Both the position numbers and the translations under genes were made by a program. Source: Salinibacterium sp. ZJ450 (GTDB taxonomy: Bacteria; Actinomycetota; Actinomycetes; Actinomycetales; Microbacteriaceae). Taken from it: a stretch of 64,000 nt of DNA. The number at the start of each line of letters is the position of its first letter. Within the stretch, counting starts at the first letter, position 1. The notes under the pieces were generated by a model. The model saw only the letters and a program-made list of their open reading frames with translations. It was not told where the DNA came from and ran no database searches. Positions 55,740 to 64,000 of the stretch are shown piece by piece. The stretch spans positions 1,488,001 through 1,552,000 of the forward strand of contig NZ_CP061771.1 in the NCBI RefSeq assembly GCF_011751885.2. The letters run 5' to 3'.

Positions 55740-56651
55740 TCAGCAGCCCGGACCCGACGGGCTTGCTCGGCAGTCCATCGCCACGAGCACGGTCTTCACG
55801 TCACCTGCCGTGGCGACCAGTTGATTGCCGGGGGCGCTCACCGTGCCGGCGATGCTCGTCCACGAGCCACCGGCATAGCGGTATTCCGGCGCGTAATTCA
55901 CCGTGAGACTGATGGTGAACGTGCCGGCAGTGACGTAGACGTGGCTGGTGGATGTCGGATCGAACTCCTGCAGCCCGAGTGCCGCCCAGCTGGCACCCGG
56001 CGAGCTGCTGGTCCGGCTGGTGTCGTCACCGTAGCTCCAGTGATAGGAGACGGGGGAGAAGCGCACCTCGGCCGGTTGCCCGAGCAGCGTCCCGGATCTC
56101 ACGTGTTGTGCGGCTGCGGCGACGAAGTTCGTGTCGAGTCCGACGACGATCCAGCCGTCGGGCTCCATCGTCTGTATGGCAGAGGTGGGTCGGAAGCTCG
56201 CAATGTCCCTCACCGTGACCACGTACGGCGCGGTTGCAGGGCCGGGACCGGGTGGTGGGGATCCGAGTGCCGTGCTGTAACCGACGTCGCAGAACGGTTC
56301 CCCGTTCAGTACGAAGAATCCGGGGCATGGGCCGGGCGGCAGAGGAGCGGGCTCCGCGGTGCTGGGGGAGTCGGACGAATCGTTCCCGTTGCCGTTGCCG
56401 TTGCCGTTGGTGTTGCGAGGCGTGGGGTTGCTGTTGCCAGAGCCTCCGGATCCGCCGTTGCCCTGGTTGTAGTCGATGGAGAGGTCCACCTGGTCGTTGC
56501 CGGTGGTGGCGGTGGGCGAAGGGCCGCACTGTCCCGCTCGCTGTCCGAGTGCGGAGCATGCAGGGCTTGCCCCTGAGGCGGTACTAGAGGGGAGAATGGT
56601 TGCCGCGAGGCCCGCGAGAGCAAGTGCTATAAGCAGAAGTCGGTTGGCCAT
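55740..56651 (-). CDS. Secreted protein with PKD-like domain, function unknown
   Basis: A 303-residue exported protein. A signal peptide (about 1-27, basic N-terminus, Leu/Ala core, cleavage near ASGA) is followed by a low-complexity linker containing an NGNGNGNGN run (about 82-90) and a Pro-rich part. The C-terminal region (about 170-280) contains a PKD-like signature (VSYHWSYGDD and HVYVTAGTFTISLTVNYAPEY). Several cysteines (near 32, 42, 109 and 121, plus two near the end) may form disulfides. I do not recognise a catalytic motif; adhesion or surface display is a guess. It overlaps the preceding lipoprotein gene by 25 bases, so the two are co-transcribed. Confidence 0.75.
   Translation of the reverse strand: MANRLLLIALALAGLAATILPSSTASGASPACSALGQRAGQCGPSPTATTGNDQVDLSIDYNQGNGGSGGSGNSNPTPRNTNGNGNGNGNDSSDSPSTAEPAPLPPGPCPGFFVLNGEPFCDVGYSTALGSPPPGPGPATAPYVVTVRDIASFRPTSAIQTMEPDGWIVVGLDTNFVAAAAQHVRSGTLLGQPAEVRFSPVSYHWSYGDDTSRTSSSPGASWAALGLQEFDPTSTSHVYVTAGTFTISLTVNYAPEYRYAGGSWTSIAGTVSAPGNQLVATAGDVKTVLVAMDCRASPSGPGC
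56386..56409. repeat. Hexanucleotide repeat (CCGTTG)4
   Basis: Four perfect CCGTTG units lie inside the secreted protein gene and encode its Asn-Gly run on the minus strand. Because the unit is six bases, length changes would keep the frame. Confidence 0.85.
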
Positions 56652-57181
56652 ACCTCGCTCCGGGTGAGCTTGAGTTCGTCCTTCGTTCCGGCCAGAGCGA
56701 CGCTCATCGGTAGGACCACCGCGCGCTCAGAGGGAGTACGATCCTCGCCTTCTGCTGAGAGGATTCGTGTATCAGATATGTCTTGGCAGAGGTAGATCGT
56801 TACCTCGATCGTCGTTGGACCGGTGTGCTCTACCGACTGCAGGCGAGCCTGCGAAAAGACTGTCGACCCCTCGCCACGCAGGCTCGAGTCCGCGAAGAGT
56901 TCGAATTCTTTGGCTTGCCGCTCCAGCTCGGCTCCGGTCACCACATCTCCAAGCCGTTGAGAGTCGGCCCCTCCGTCAGCTATGACTTGGTCGGCGATCG
57001 TCAGATATTCTGCATACGCGGCCTCCGCTGCCGCCAGGGCCTCCTCATCCGACACGAAGATCGGAGTGGCAGGCTCTTCGGTGGGCAGCACCGTGGGGGA
57101 GTCGGCGGCGCAGGCGGACACTGTGAACGCCAAAGCCAGCGCCACGGCAGCACCGCTGACCGAGACGAGACGTGAACGCAT
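56627..57181 (-). CDS. Small lipoprotein of unknown function
   Basis: A 184-residue protein with a lipoprotein signal (basic start, hydrophobic 8-20, lipobox VSAC with C24 as lipidated residue), a Thr/Pro/Glu-rich linker (about 27-42), then a folded domain whose middle (KEFELFADSSLRGEGS and TIEVTIYLCQD) suggests a small alpha/beta fold. Two further cysteines lie at the YLC position and two residues from the end. No family recognised. It starts at ATG 57181. It overlaps the secreted PKD-like gene, so the pair probably acts together at the surface. The ctaF and qcrB genes lie on either side. Confidence 0.75.
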   Translation of the reverse strand: MRSRLVSVSGAAVALALAFTVSACAADSPTVLPTEEPATPIFVSDEEALAAAEAAYAEYLTIADQVIADGGADSQRLGDVVTGAELERQAKEFELFADSSLRGEGSTVFSQARLQSVEHTGPTTIEVTIYLCQDISDTRILSAEGEDRTPSERAVVLPMSVALAGTKDELKLTRSEVWPTDFCL

Positions 57182-57283
57182 GGCCTCACGCTAGGGCATC
57201 CGGAAGATCAACGCAGAATCTATCCACAGGGCGAACCGTGCATCGGCCGGCGCGAGCGTTGCGCACAGCAATTGGAGATCACC

Positions 57284-57340
57284 TCAGGTCGGGAGATCGG
57301 ACGTTCCGGCGGCCGCTGAAGGACCGAATGCCAGACCTCA
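57284..57340. repeat. 57-bp palindromic element, copy e
   Basis: The right arm GGACCGAATGCCAGACCTCA is intact. The left arm TCAGGTCGGGAGATCGGACG has decayed to 13 of 20 matches. The centre is TTCCGGCGGCCGCTGAA. The length is again exactly 57 bp. Confidence 0.7.
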
Positions 57341-57377
57341 GCGCTGGAGCGCTTCGCGTTTCGCGAGGCGGGTAGGG

Positions 57378-57434
57378 TGAGGTCTGCCGATTAGTCGTTC
57401 CGGCGCCCGTCGAAGGACCGAATGCCAGACCTCA
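57378..57434. repeat. 57-bp palindromic element, copy f
   Basis: The right arm is identical to that of copy e. The left arm TGAGGTCTGCCGATTAGTCG matches its complement at 14 of 20 positions, and the first nine are perfect. The centre is TTCCGGCGCCCGTCGAA. Confidence 0.75.
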
Positions 57435-57507
57435 CGGCAACGCGCGTCCGCGAACGGCCCACGCGCGCGAGAACGGACGCCCGCCCGAGAACGCAAGAGG
57501 AAAGCAA

Positions 57508-57537
57508 GAGGGCCCGGGACGAATGTCCCGGGCCCTC
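57508..57537 (-). terminator. Terminator of the qcr operon
   Basis: GAGGGCCCGGGAC (57508-57520) and GTCCCGGGCCCTC (57525-57537) form a perfect 13-bp stem with a 4-base loop, 16 bp after the qcrB stop. On the minus strand it is followed by TTGCTTTCC rather than a long T-run. Confidence 0.8.
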
Positions 57538-57552
57538 CTACATTGCAGCTAC

Positions 57553-59166
57553 TTAGTGGTGCTGCGACTGCTCGATCTCGGTCCGCGTGACCGGCTCGAT
57601 ACGGTCCTCGAAGAACCACCGCGAGGCCACGGCCCGCAGTCGCTGACCGACCGAGATGCGACCACGCGCATCCGGACGGATCATCAGCGGCTTGTAGTTC
57701 TCGTGCGCAACCAGCTTCCAGCGGTCGTACTCGTCGAGGGGCTCGTGCACCTCGATGTACTCGCCGCCGGGGAGGCGCACGATGCGACCGGTCTCGTAAC
57801 CGTGCAGGGCGATCTCGCGGTCCTTCTTCTGCAGACCAATGCAGATGCGCTTGGTCACGAAGTAGGCGATGATCGGGCCGAGGATGAGCAGGACCTGCAG
57901 GCCGATGATTACGCCCTCAATGGTCAGCCAGAAGTGCGTGGCTATCAGGTCCGAGCTCGCCGCGGCCCAGAGCACCGCGTAGAACGTGACACCAGCGGCA
58001 CCGATCGCCGTGCGAACCGGGTGGTTACGCGGGCGCTCCGCCATGTGGTGCTCACGCTTGTCCCCGGTGATCCACGCCTCGATGAAGGGGTAGATCAGGA
58101 CCAGCAGGATGAAGATACCGATGATGGCCAGCGGGATCAGGATGTTCATCGAGAAGGTGTAGCCGAGCAGCACGAACTCCCAGTGCGGTGGCGCCAAACG
58201 CAGACCACCGTCGGCGAAGCCGATGTACCAGTCAGGCTGGGTACCGGCCGACACCGGCGACGGGTCGTATGGACCGTAGTTCCAGATCGGGTTGATCGTG
58301 AAGAACGACGCGATCAGCACGATCACACCGAACACGATGAAGAAGAAGCCACCGGCCTTCGCGGCGAACACCGGGAGGATCGGCGTACCGACAACGTTGT
58401 TGTTGGTGCGACCGGGTCCGGCGAACTGGGTGTGCTTGTTCACCACGAGCAGCAGCATGTGCAGGCCGAGCGCGGCGATCAGGATCGCCGGCAGCAGCAT
58501 GATGTGCAGCACGTACAGGCGAGAGACGATGTCGGTGCCTGGGAACTCGCCGCCGAACAGCAGGTAGGAGATCCAGACGCCGATCACGGGGATGCCCTTG
58601 ACCATGCCGTCGATGATGCGGAGGCCGTTGCCCGAGAGCAGGTCGTCGGGCAGCGAGTAGCCGGTGAAGCCCTCGGCCATCGCCAGGATGAACAGCACGA
58701 AGCCGATCACCCAGTTCAGTTCGCGTGGCTTCTTGAAGGCGCCGGTGAAGAACACGCGCAGCATGTGCAGACCGATGGATGCCACGAACAGCAGGGCACC
58801 CCAGTGGTGGATCTGGCGCATCAGCAGGCCACCGCGGACGTCGAAGGTGATGTCGAGGCTCGACGCGTACGCGATCGACATCTCGATGCCCTTCAGCGGC
58901 ACGTACGAACCTTCGTAGTGCACCGGGGTCATTGACGGTGTGAAGAAGAACGTCAGGAACGTTCCACTCAGCAGGATGGCGATGAAGCTATACAGTGCAA
59001 CCTCGCCGAGCATGAACGACCAGTGGTCAGGGAAGATCTTGCGACCAAGCTCCTTGACCGCTCCGGAAATGCTGGTGCGCTCGTCGATGTAGTTGGCGGC
59101 GGCGCCGGTGAAACGTGACCCGCGCGACGGCGTGGGGGTCACAGTGGTGGATGTTGACGTGCTCAA
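57553..59166 (-). CDS. qcrB: Cytochrome bc1 complex cytochrome b subunit
   Basis: A 537-residue menaquinol-oxidising subunit with about nine membrane helices that binds two b hemes and the quinol sites, passing electrons to the Rieske protein and QcrC. The family segments MRQIHHWGALLFVASIGLHM (heme histidines), GFTGYSLPDDLLSGNG and PHWEFVLLG are visible. The long C-terminal tail after helix 8 is the actinobacterial form. The start is TTG at 59166, overlapping the qcrA stop as TTGA; no ATG or GTG gives a comparable N-terminus. It is last in the ctaE-qcrCAB operon. Confidence 0.95.
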   Translation of the reverse strand: MSTSTSTTVTPTPSRGSRFTGAAANYIDERTSISGAVKELGRKIFPDHWSFMLGEVALYSFIAILLSGTFLTFFFTPSMTPVHYEGSYVPLKGIEMSIAYASSLDITFDVRGGLLMRQIHHWGALLFVASIGLHMLRVFFTGAFKKPRELNWVIGFVLFILAMAEGFTGYSLPDDLLSGNGLRIIDGMVKGIPVIGVWISYLLFGGEFPGTDIVSRLYVLHIMLLPAILIAALGLHMLLLVVNKHTQFAGPGRTNNNVVGTPILPVFAAKAGGFFFIVFGVIVLIASFFTINPIWNYGPYDPSPVSAGTQPDWYIGFADGGLRLAPPHWEFVLLGYTFSMNILIPLAIIGIFILLVLIYPFIEAWITGDKREHHMAERPRNHPVRTAIGAAGVTFYAVLWAAASSDLIATHFWLTIEGVIIGLQVLLILGPIIAYFVTKRICIGLQKKDREIALHGYETGRIVRLPGGEYIEVHEPLDEYDRWKLVAHENYKPLMIRPDARGRISVGQRLRAVASRWFFEDRIEPVTRTEIEQSQHH

Positions 59167-60227
59167 CGTTCACGCTCCCAGAAGCTAGGACCGACAGGCT
59201 CAGTGAAGTCGCTCTGGGCGACCAGGTAGCCCTCGGAGTCCACGGTGATCGGAAGTTGGGGAAGGGGCCGTGCCGCCGGGCCGAAGATCACCTTGGCGCC
59301 TTCGGAAACGTCGAACTCAGACTGGTGGCAGGGGCACAGCAGGTGGTGGGTCTGCTGCTCGTACAGGGCGACCGGGCAACCGACGTGCGTGCAGATCTTG
59401 GAGTACGCGACGATGCCGTCGTACGACCAGTCCTTGCGCTCGGGGGTCTCGATCAGGTCTTCCGGCTTGAGGCGCATCAGCAGCACGGCAGACTTGGCCT
59501 TCTCTTCCAGCAGGCCACCGTCGTGCGGGAGGTCCATCAGACCGTCGGGGACGACATGGAACACCGACCCCAGCGTGACATCCGACGCCTTGATCGGCGC
59601 GCCGGAGGGGTCGATGGTGAGCCGGGTGTCCTTCGACCACAGCGTGTGCCGCAGCAGCGCGTGCGGCTCAGCGGCCGGCGCGAGGTCGCGGAAGATGACG
59701 ATGCCGGCGAGCGGCGACACCACAAGGGCACCGATCAGGCTGTTGCGCAGCAGGGCGCGACGGCCGAAACCGGACTCCTCGTTGGCTTCCTGGAAGATCT
59801 CGACGGCACGAGCGCGGGTCGTTTCCTTGCCGCGGGTCTGGTGCCGGGCCTCGACCAGGTCATGGCCGTGCATGAGGGCCTTAGCCCAGTGCACCGCACC
59901 GAACCCGATGCCGAGCAGGCCGAGGGTGATTCCGACACCGAGCATCATGTTGTTCATGCGAACGGATGTCATGTCGCCTGGCTCGATCGGCCAGATGAAG
60001 TATGCGGCGATCGCGAACACGCTGCCGATGATCGACAGCCAGAACAATGCGGAGATTCCCCGCTCGATCTTGACCTCGCGAGCGGGATCCAGGTCGGCGA
60101 CGCGCTGATGCGGCGGCGGGAATCCCGGGTTCTCGATCGCGTCGGCTACGACGACTGCGGTGCCCGGGTGATCCTCGTGCTTGTCCACAGCCATCTCATT
60201 AGCGGCACTGCCGTGCTGCTCTGCCAT
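59163..60227 (-). CDS. qcrA: Cytochrome bc1 complex Rieske iron-sulfur subunit
   Basis: A 354-residue Rieske protein of the actinobacterial type, with three N-terminal membrane helices (about 57-79, 93-115 and 164-182) rather than one. The 2Fe-2S cluster is bound by C279 and H281 (CTHVGC) and by C298 and H301 (CPCH), with C284 and C300 as the stabilising disulfide. It passes electrons from menaquinol at QcrB to the diheme QcrC. It starts at ATG 60227 after AAGGTAAA. It is in the middle of the qcrCAB operon. Confidence 0.96.
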   Translation of the reverse strand: MAEQHGSAANEMAVDKHEDHPGTAVVVADAIENPGFPPPHQRVADLDPAREVKIERGISALFWLSIIGSVFAIAAYFIWPIEPGDMTSVRMNNMMLGVGITLGLLGIGFGAVHWAKALMHGHDLVEARHQTRGKETTRARAVEIFQEANEESGFGRRALLRNSLIGALVVSPLAGIVIFRDLAPAAEPHALLRHTLWSKDTRLTIDPSGAPIKASDVTLGSVFHVVPDGLMDLPHDGGLLEEKAKSAVLLMRLKPEDLIETPERKDWSYDGIVAYSKICTHVGCPVALYEQQTHHLLCPCHQSEFDVSEGAKVIFGPAARPLPQLPITVDSEGYLVAQSDFTEPVGPSFWERER

Positions 60228-60272
60228 GCGTTTACCTTTCTAAAACTGCGGCTCGTTCGCGGTGACGCGAAC

Positions 60273-61070
60273 TTAGTTGGACCGTGCGGCGAGCCACACC
60301 GTGATTCCCACGATGCCGCCAAGACCGAAGATCCAGATGAACAGACCCTCAGAGACTGGACCGAGGCTACCGAGGTCGAATCCGCCGACCGACGGGTTCT
60401 CGTCGAGGTAGGCGAGGTAGGTGATGATGTCCCGCTTCTCTTCCGGCGAAATGTTCAGGTCGTTGAAGACGGGCATGTTCTGCGGGCCGGTGACCATGGC
60501 CGCGTAGATGTAGCGGGGCTCAACCCCACCGAGCGCCGGGGCGTACTTGCCCTCGGTCAGCGCACCACCGGCGCCGGCCACGTTGTGGCACATGGCGCAG
60601 TTGATGCGGAAGAGTTCGGCACCGTTCGATGCGTCTCCATCGGCGGTGAGGTAGCGGTCGGCCGGAACTGCCGGACCGGGGGCGGATGCCGCGACGTACG
60701 CCGCCATCGCGTCGATCTGCTCCTGGGTGAACTGTCCGGGCTTCACCTGAGCCTGCGGGCCCTGGATGGCCATCGGCATCCGACCGGTTCCCACCTGGAA
60801 GTCGACCGCGAGCGCGCCGACACCGACCAGGCTGGGGCCCTCGTCGGAGCCTTCGAGGTTCATGCCGTGACAGGTGGCGCAGTTGGCCGCGAACAGCTTC
60901 TCGCCCTCGTCGATCTGCTGCTGGCTCGCTGCCGTGGTCTCGGCCGTAGCCGACGTGGTGGCCAACGCATACGCGCCGCCCGTCGTCAGGAGGCCGATTG
61001 CCAGGAGCGCGACGGTGGCAAGCGGTGACCGACGGCCTGCTGTGCGCTGCTTATGTGTTTTCTTCGCCAT
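60273..61070 (-). CDS. qcrC: Cytochrome bc1 complex diheme cytochrome c subunit
   Basis: A 265-residue membrane-anchored cytochrome with two class I heme domains: CATCH (C64, C67, H68) and CAMCH (C158, C161, H162). An N-terminal export/anchor helix (about 16-37) and a C-terminal membrane helix (about 240-260) hold it in the supercomplex. Both hemes replace the separate cytochrome c of other bacteria, transferring electrons straight to CtaC. It starts at ATG 61070, 39 bp after ctaE. Confidence 0.96.
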   Translation of the reverse strand: MAKKTHKQRTAGRRSPLATVALLAIGLLTTGGAYALATTSATAETTAASQQQIDEGEKLFAANCATCHGMNLEGSDEGPSLVGVGALAVDFQVGTGRMPMAIQGPQAQVKPGQFTQEQIDAMAAYVAASAPGPAVPADRYLTADGDASNGAELFRINCAMCHNVAGAGGALTEGKYAPALGGVEPRYIYAAMVTGPQNMPVFNDLNISPEEKRDIITYLAYLDENPSVGGFDLGSLGPVSEGLFIWIFGLGGIVGITVWLAARSN

Positions 61071-61109
61071 GGTGCTGTGTCAGTTCCGTTTCCCGTGGGT
61101 TCGCGATCG

Positions 61110-61799
61110 CTATTGCAGGATGTAGATGACCAGGAACAGGCCAATCCACACGACGTCGACGAAGTGCCAGTAGTACGAGACGACGATTGCGGTCGTCGCC
61201 TCCTTGTGTCCGAAGTTCTTGACGGCGTACGCGCGTCCGATCGTGAAGAGGAAGGCGATGAGACCGCCGATCACGTGCAGGCCGTGGAAGCCGGTGGTGA
61301 TGTAGAAGGCGGAACCGTACGCGTTGGAGCTGAGGCTGACGTGCTCGCTGACCAGCACCGCGTACTCGTAGGCCTGGCCGGTGATGAAGATCGCGCCGAG
61401 CAGGTAGGTGAGCCAGAACCACTCGACCATGCCCCACTGGGTGGGCTTCCAGCCGGTGCGGCGTACCTGCATCCGCTCGGCGGCAAACACGCCGAACTGG
61501 CAGGTGACCGACGACAGAACGAGAATCGTGGTGATCGTCGCCGCGAGCGGGATGTTCAGGATGCTGGTCTCGCCTTCCCACAGGTCGGGGGAGGTGGACC
61601 GCAGCGTGAAGTAGATCGCGAAGAGGCCGGCGAAGAACATGACTTCGCTGCTGAGCCACACGATCGTGCCGACGGCGACTGTATTGGGGCGATTGATTAC
61701 AGGCGCGCCCGTCGGCCTGGAAAGAGAGGTGCTGGTCACATGTCCCATTATGGCCGATTCTGCGGAGGTGCTGAACTCTGGCGCGCCCTTCTTTGACAT
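61110..61799 (-). CDS. ctaE: Cytochrome c oxidase subunit III
   Basis: A 229-residue aa3 oxidase subunit with five predicted membrane helices. Family segments are [22 protein letters not shown], split around helix 1, and [18 protein letters not shown] at the C-terminus. ATG 61799 was chosen for GAGG 5 bases upstream; an in-frame ATG at 61823 lacks a site. It heads the ctaE-qcrC-qcrA-qcrB operon, so an oxidase subunit is co-expressed with the bc1 complex, as in mycobacteria. It diverges from trpD across 55 bp. Confidence 0.95.
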   Translation of the reverse strand: MSKKGAPEFSTSAESAIMGHVTSTSLSRPTGAPVINRPNTVAVGTIVWLSSEVMFFAGLFAIYFTLRSTSPDLWEGETSILNIPLAATITTILVLSSVTCQFGVFAAERMQVRRTGWKPTQWGMVEWFWLTYLLGAIFITGQAYEYAVLVSEHVSLSSNAYGSAFYITTGFHGLHVIGGLIAFLFTIGRAYAVKNFGHKEATTAIVVSYYWHFVDVVWIGLFLVIYILQ

Positions 61800-61842
61800 G
61801 GTTTCCTCGTTTCGGCAGCACAATCGCCTGAGAATCCGCCGT

Positions 61843-61854
61843 TATTGTTGGGTT
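61843..61854 (+). promoter_or_regulatory. Possible -10 for a leaderless trpD transcript
   Basis: TATTGT at 61843-61848 ends 6 bases before the trpD ATG, and no ribosome binding site is visible. There is no leader long enough for tryptophan attenuation. Confidence 0.3.
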
Positions 61855-62910
61855 ATGTCTGATTCACCGACGTGGCCACAACTGCTCACCGAACTACTGA
61901 ATGGGACTGACCTGTCGATCAGTGAGTCGGCCTGGGCGATGCGCGAGATCATGGAGGGGCGTGCCACGCCGGCCCAGCTCGCGGCATTCCTGGTTGCGTT
62001 GCGCGCCAAGGGGGAGACCGTTGATGAACTGGTCGGTTTCCGCGACGCGATCCTCGAGCAGGCACTTCCGCTGAACGTCGACCCGATGGCGGTCGACATC
62101 GTCGGAACCGGCGGTGACCGCTACGGCACGGTGAACATCTCCACGATGGCATCCGTCGTGGTGGCGGCATCCGGTGCCCGCGTCATCAAGCACGGCAACC
62201 GCGCGGCAAGTTCCGCCTCGGGCGCCTCCGATGTGCTCGGCGCGCTCGGCATCGACCTGCGGATGGGCAGCGACCGGGTCGCCGCTGTGTTGGAGAAGAC
62301 CGGCATCACGTTCGCCAACGCTGCGGTGTTCCACCCCGGCTTCCGGCATGCCGGTCCCACCCGCGCCGAACTCGGCATCCCCACGATCTTCAACTACCTC
62401 GGCCCGCTGGTGAACCCGGCTCGGCCCGAGGCATCCGCCGTCGGCGTGGCGACCCTGTCGATGGTGCCGCTGATCGTGGGCGTGTTCCAGACGCGTGGCG
62501 CGACCGCGCTGGTGTTCCGCGGCGACGACGGGCTCGACGAGCTCACCACCACCGGGCACAGCCACCTCTGGGAGGTCTCCCGAGGTCTCGTCACCGAGCA
62601 CGACCTGGATCCTGCGGATCTCGGCATCCCGCGCGCCCGCATCGATGACCTCATCGGCGGCAGCCCGGAGCACAACGCCGGCGTTGCCAGGGACACGCTC
62701 GGCGGCGCGCTGGGCCCGGTGCGGGACATTGTGCTGCTGAACGCGGCCGCCGGTCTGGTCGCGCTTGATCTCGCCCGCGACTCGGCGCAGTCGCTCATCC
62801 CGATCCGGGAGCGCTTCGCCGCGAGGCTCGTCGTGGCGGCCGAGACGATCGACTCCGGGGCGGCCATTGCCAAGCTGAACGAGTGGGTTGACGCAGCCCA
62901 GGTCGAATAG
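61855..62910 (+). CDS. trpD: Anthranilate phosphoribosyltransferase
   Basis: A 351-residue enzyme that joins anthranilate to phosphoribosyl pyrophosphate, the second step of tryptophan synthesis. The PRPP-binding GTGGD is at residues 84-88, NIST at 94-97, KHGNR at 112-116 and the SSASGASDVL segment at 119-128. No other trp gene is present; a solitary trpD beside ctaE is the arrangement found in mycobacteria. ATG 61855 was chosen for the N-terminus; an open frame continues upstream through ctaE on the other strand. Confidence 0.95.
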   Translation: MSDSPTWPQLLTELLNGTDLSISESAWAMREIMEGRATPAQLAAFLVALRAKGETVDELVGFRDAILEQALPLNVDPMAVDIVGTGGDRYGTVNISTMASVVVAASGARVIKHGNRAASSASGASDVLGALGIDLRMGSDRVAAVLEKTGITFANAAVFHPGFRHAGPTRAELGIPTIFNYLGPLVNPARPEASAVGVATLSMVPLIVGVFQTRGATALVFRGDDGLDELTTTGHSHLWEVSRGLVTEHDLDPADLGIPRARIDDLIGGSPEHNAGVARDTLGGALGPVRDIVLLNAAAGLVALDLARDSAQSLIPIRERFAARLVVAAETIDSGAAIAKLNEWVDAAQVE

Positions 62911-63007
62911 TGGTTCTTCCCCTCTTCGGGGGGCGTGCGCTAGCGTCTCACTGAACCCCCAACCCGGGGTTAAAGCAGATGTTTGTGCCTGATCAAAGGA
63001 GATCCAC

Positions 63008-64000
63008 ATGCAGGGGAATCGTGCGAAGCGCTTTGCGGCGATCGCAACAGGGGCGGCACTAGCCGTCGCCGTCGGAGTACCGGCAGCCTATGCCGACAAC
63101 GGGACTGATACGGCGGACCTTCGCGACGCCGTATCCGCCACCGGGATCAGCGAGCACCTCGAAGCCTTCCAAGCCATCGCCGATGCCAACAACGGCAATC
63201 GCGCGGCGGGCACCGCCGGCCACGTCGCGTCGGCAGAGTACGTCGAAGCCCAACTGAGGGCAGCAGGGTATGACCCGGTTCGCCAGTACTTCTCCTACGA
63301 CCAGTACGTGGAGCACAGCGCCTCGCTCAGCCAGGTCAGCCCGAACCCCACGGTGTACGTGGACCAGACCGACTTCGACGCGATGGACTACTCCGGCTCT
63401 GGCGACGTCACAACGTCAGTGACCGCAGTTGACGTGAACCTCGTCGGCGCCCGGGCATCCACGAGTGGCTGCGAAGCGACCGACTTCGCCGCGTTCCCCG
63501 CCGGCAATATTGCACTGATCCAGCGCGGCACCTGCACCTTCCGCGTGAAGGTGGACAACGCGGTGGCGGCCGGGGCATCCGGCGTGATCATCTTCAACCA
63601 GGGCAACGTGGTTCCCGGCGACGACCGGGAAGGCCTCCTCTTCGGCACGCTCGACCTGCCGCAGGCGCCGGTTCCCGTGGCTGGCATCAGCTACGCGCTG
63701 GGCGAGACCTTCGCCACCACGGCCGGGCTGGTCCTTCGCCTGCAGGTGGATGCCACGCTCACCACGATCAACACCTTCAACGTGCTGGCCGACAGCGCCG
63801 GCCGCGCCGACCGCACGGTCGTTGTCGGTGGACACCTCGACTCGGTTGCCGAGGGTCCCGGAATCAACGACAACGGCTCCGGCACCGCAAGCATCCTCGA
63901 GACGGCCATCCAGCTCGCGGCATCCGGTGACGCCCCGGAGAACCGCGTGCGGTTCGCGTTCTGGAGCGGTGAAGAAGACGGCCTGGTCGGATCCGACTAC
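63008..64000 (+). CDS. Secreted M28-family metallopeptidase with PA domain (partial)
   Basis: The first 331 residues of an exported zinc aminopeptidase; the 3' end lies beyond the window. A signal peptide (about 1-29, cleavage near AYA-DN) is followed by a protease-associated (PA) insert (about 110-240, with LIQRGTCTFRVKVDNAVAAGA). The M28 catalytic region then begins: metal-binding H276 (GGHLDS), bridging D288 (INDNGSG) and catalytic/metal E322-E323 (SGEED). It probably releases N-terminal amino acids from extracellular peptides. It starts at ATG 63008 after AAAGGAGAT, a strong ribosome binding site. Confidence 0.93.
   Translation, partial: MQGNRAKRFAAIATGAALAVAVGVPAAYADNGTDTADLRDAVSATGISEHLEAFQAIADANNGNRAAGTAGHVASAEYVEAQLRAAGYDPVRQYFSYDQYVEHSASLSQVSPNPTVYVDQTDFDAMDYSGSGDVTTSVTAVDVNLVGARASTSGCEATDFAAFPAGNIALIQRGTCTFRVKVDNAVAAGASGVIIFNQGNVVPGDDREGLLFGTLDLPQAPVPVAGISYALGETFATTAGLVLRLQVDATLTTINTFNVLADSAGRADRTVVVGGHLDSVAEGPGINDNGSGTASILETAIQLAASGDAPENRVRFAFWSGEEDGLVGSDY

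Larger units (their letters stand above)
57182..57552. other. Noncoding gap with two 57-bp palindromic elements and the qcrB terminator
   Basis: This 371-bp stretch lies between the end of qcrB and the start of the lipoprotein gene, both on the minus strand. It holds copies e and f of the 57-bp element, a GC-rich stretch, and the qcr terminator. The promoter of the lipoprotein operon must lie in its right-to-left reading, but no clear hexamers were found. Confidence 0.7.

Noticed and set aside
62918-62931. CCCCTCTTCGGGG after trpD as a terminator.
   Set aside because: The stem is only about four pairs and no T-run follows; too weak to call.

Overview
The window is high-GC actinobacterial DNA. 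It most likely comes from the family Microbacteriaceae, on these grounds: a complete actinobacterial division and cell-wall (dcw) cluster, an actinobacterial supercomplex-type cytochrome bc1/aa3 respiratory chain, class II DAHP synthase, frequent GTG starts, and a MurE that lacks the usual meso-DAP motif. The family assignment is inference. I see no rRNA, tRNA, CRISPR array, prophage or intact insertion sequence.

Layout. 1-3.0 kb: the end of an unrecognised gene, a membrane fatty acid desaturase, and two GAF-ANTAR regulators. 3.0-9.3 kb: a ParA ATPase (minus), pyruvate carboxylase, a second ParA/MinD-like ATPase and peptide deformylase. 9.3-9.7 kb: a noncoding cluster of palindromic repeats. 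9.7-13.4 kb: long-chain acyl-CoA ligase (minus), ROK glucokinase and PlsC acyltransferase. 13.4-21.8 kb: the neighbourhood aroG - MFS pump - PASTA kinase PknL - LysM wall protein - Rv2175c-like DNA-binding protein - prenyl diphosphate synthase - DUF3040, which resembles the mycobacterial aroG/pknL/Rv2175c/idsA2 region.

22.1-41.8 kb: mraZ, rsmH, ftsL-like, a class B penicillin-binding protein, murE, murF, mraY, murD, ftsW, murG, murC, ftsQ, ftsZ, yggS, sepF, yggT, divIVA (wag31), lspA and rluD, all on the plus strand, mostly with 4-base stop/start overlaps or short gaps. Together they make lipid II precursors, flip or polymerise them at the septum, and organise polar and septal growth. 41.8-52.5 kb: dnaE, a repeat-rich gap, hisD, nrdR, pyrD, a small ASCH protein, a universal stress protein, DUF3043, an M20 peptidase and erpA.

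52.6-62.9 kb: ctaC-ctaD-ctaF (plus) and ctaE-qcrC-qcrA-qcrB (minus) encode the bc1-aa3 oxidase. They flank a pair of exported proteins of unknown role, and trpD is divergent from ctaE. The window ends inside a secreted M28 peptidase.

The most interesting unexplained structure is a family of exactly 57-bp palindromic elements: six full copies and one half copy. They occupy every noncoding gap longer than 300 bp, with inverted arms that show compensatory changes. In the dnaE-hisD gap one copy lies between two copies of a second, longer hairpin repeat. No new enzymatic defence or mobile system was seen.
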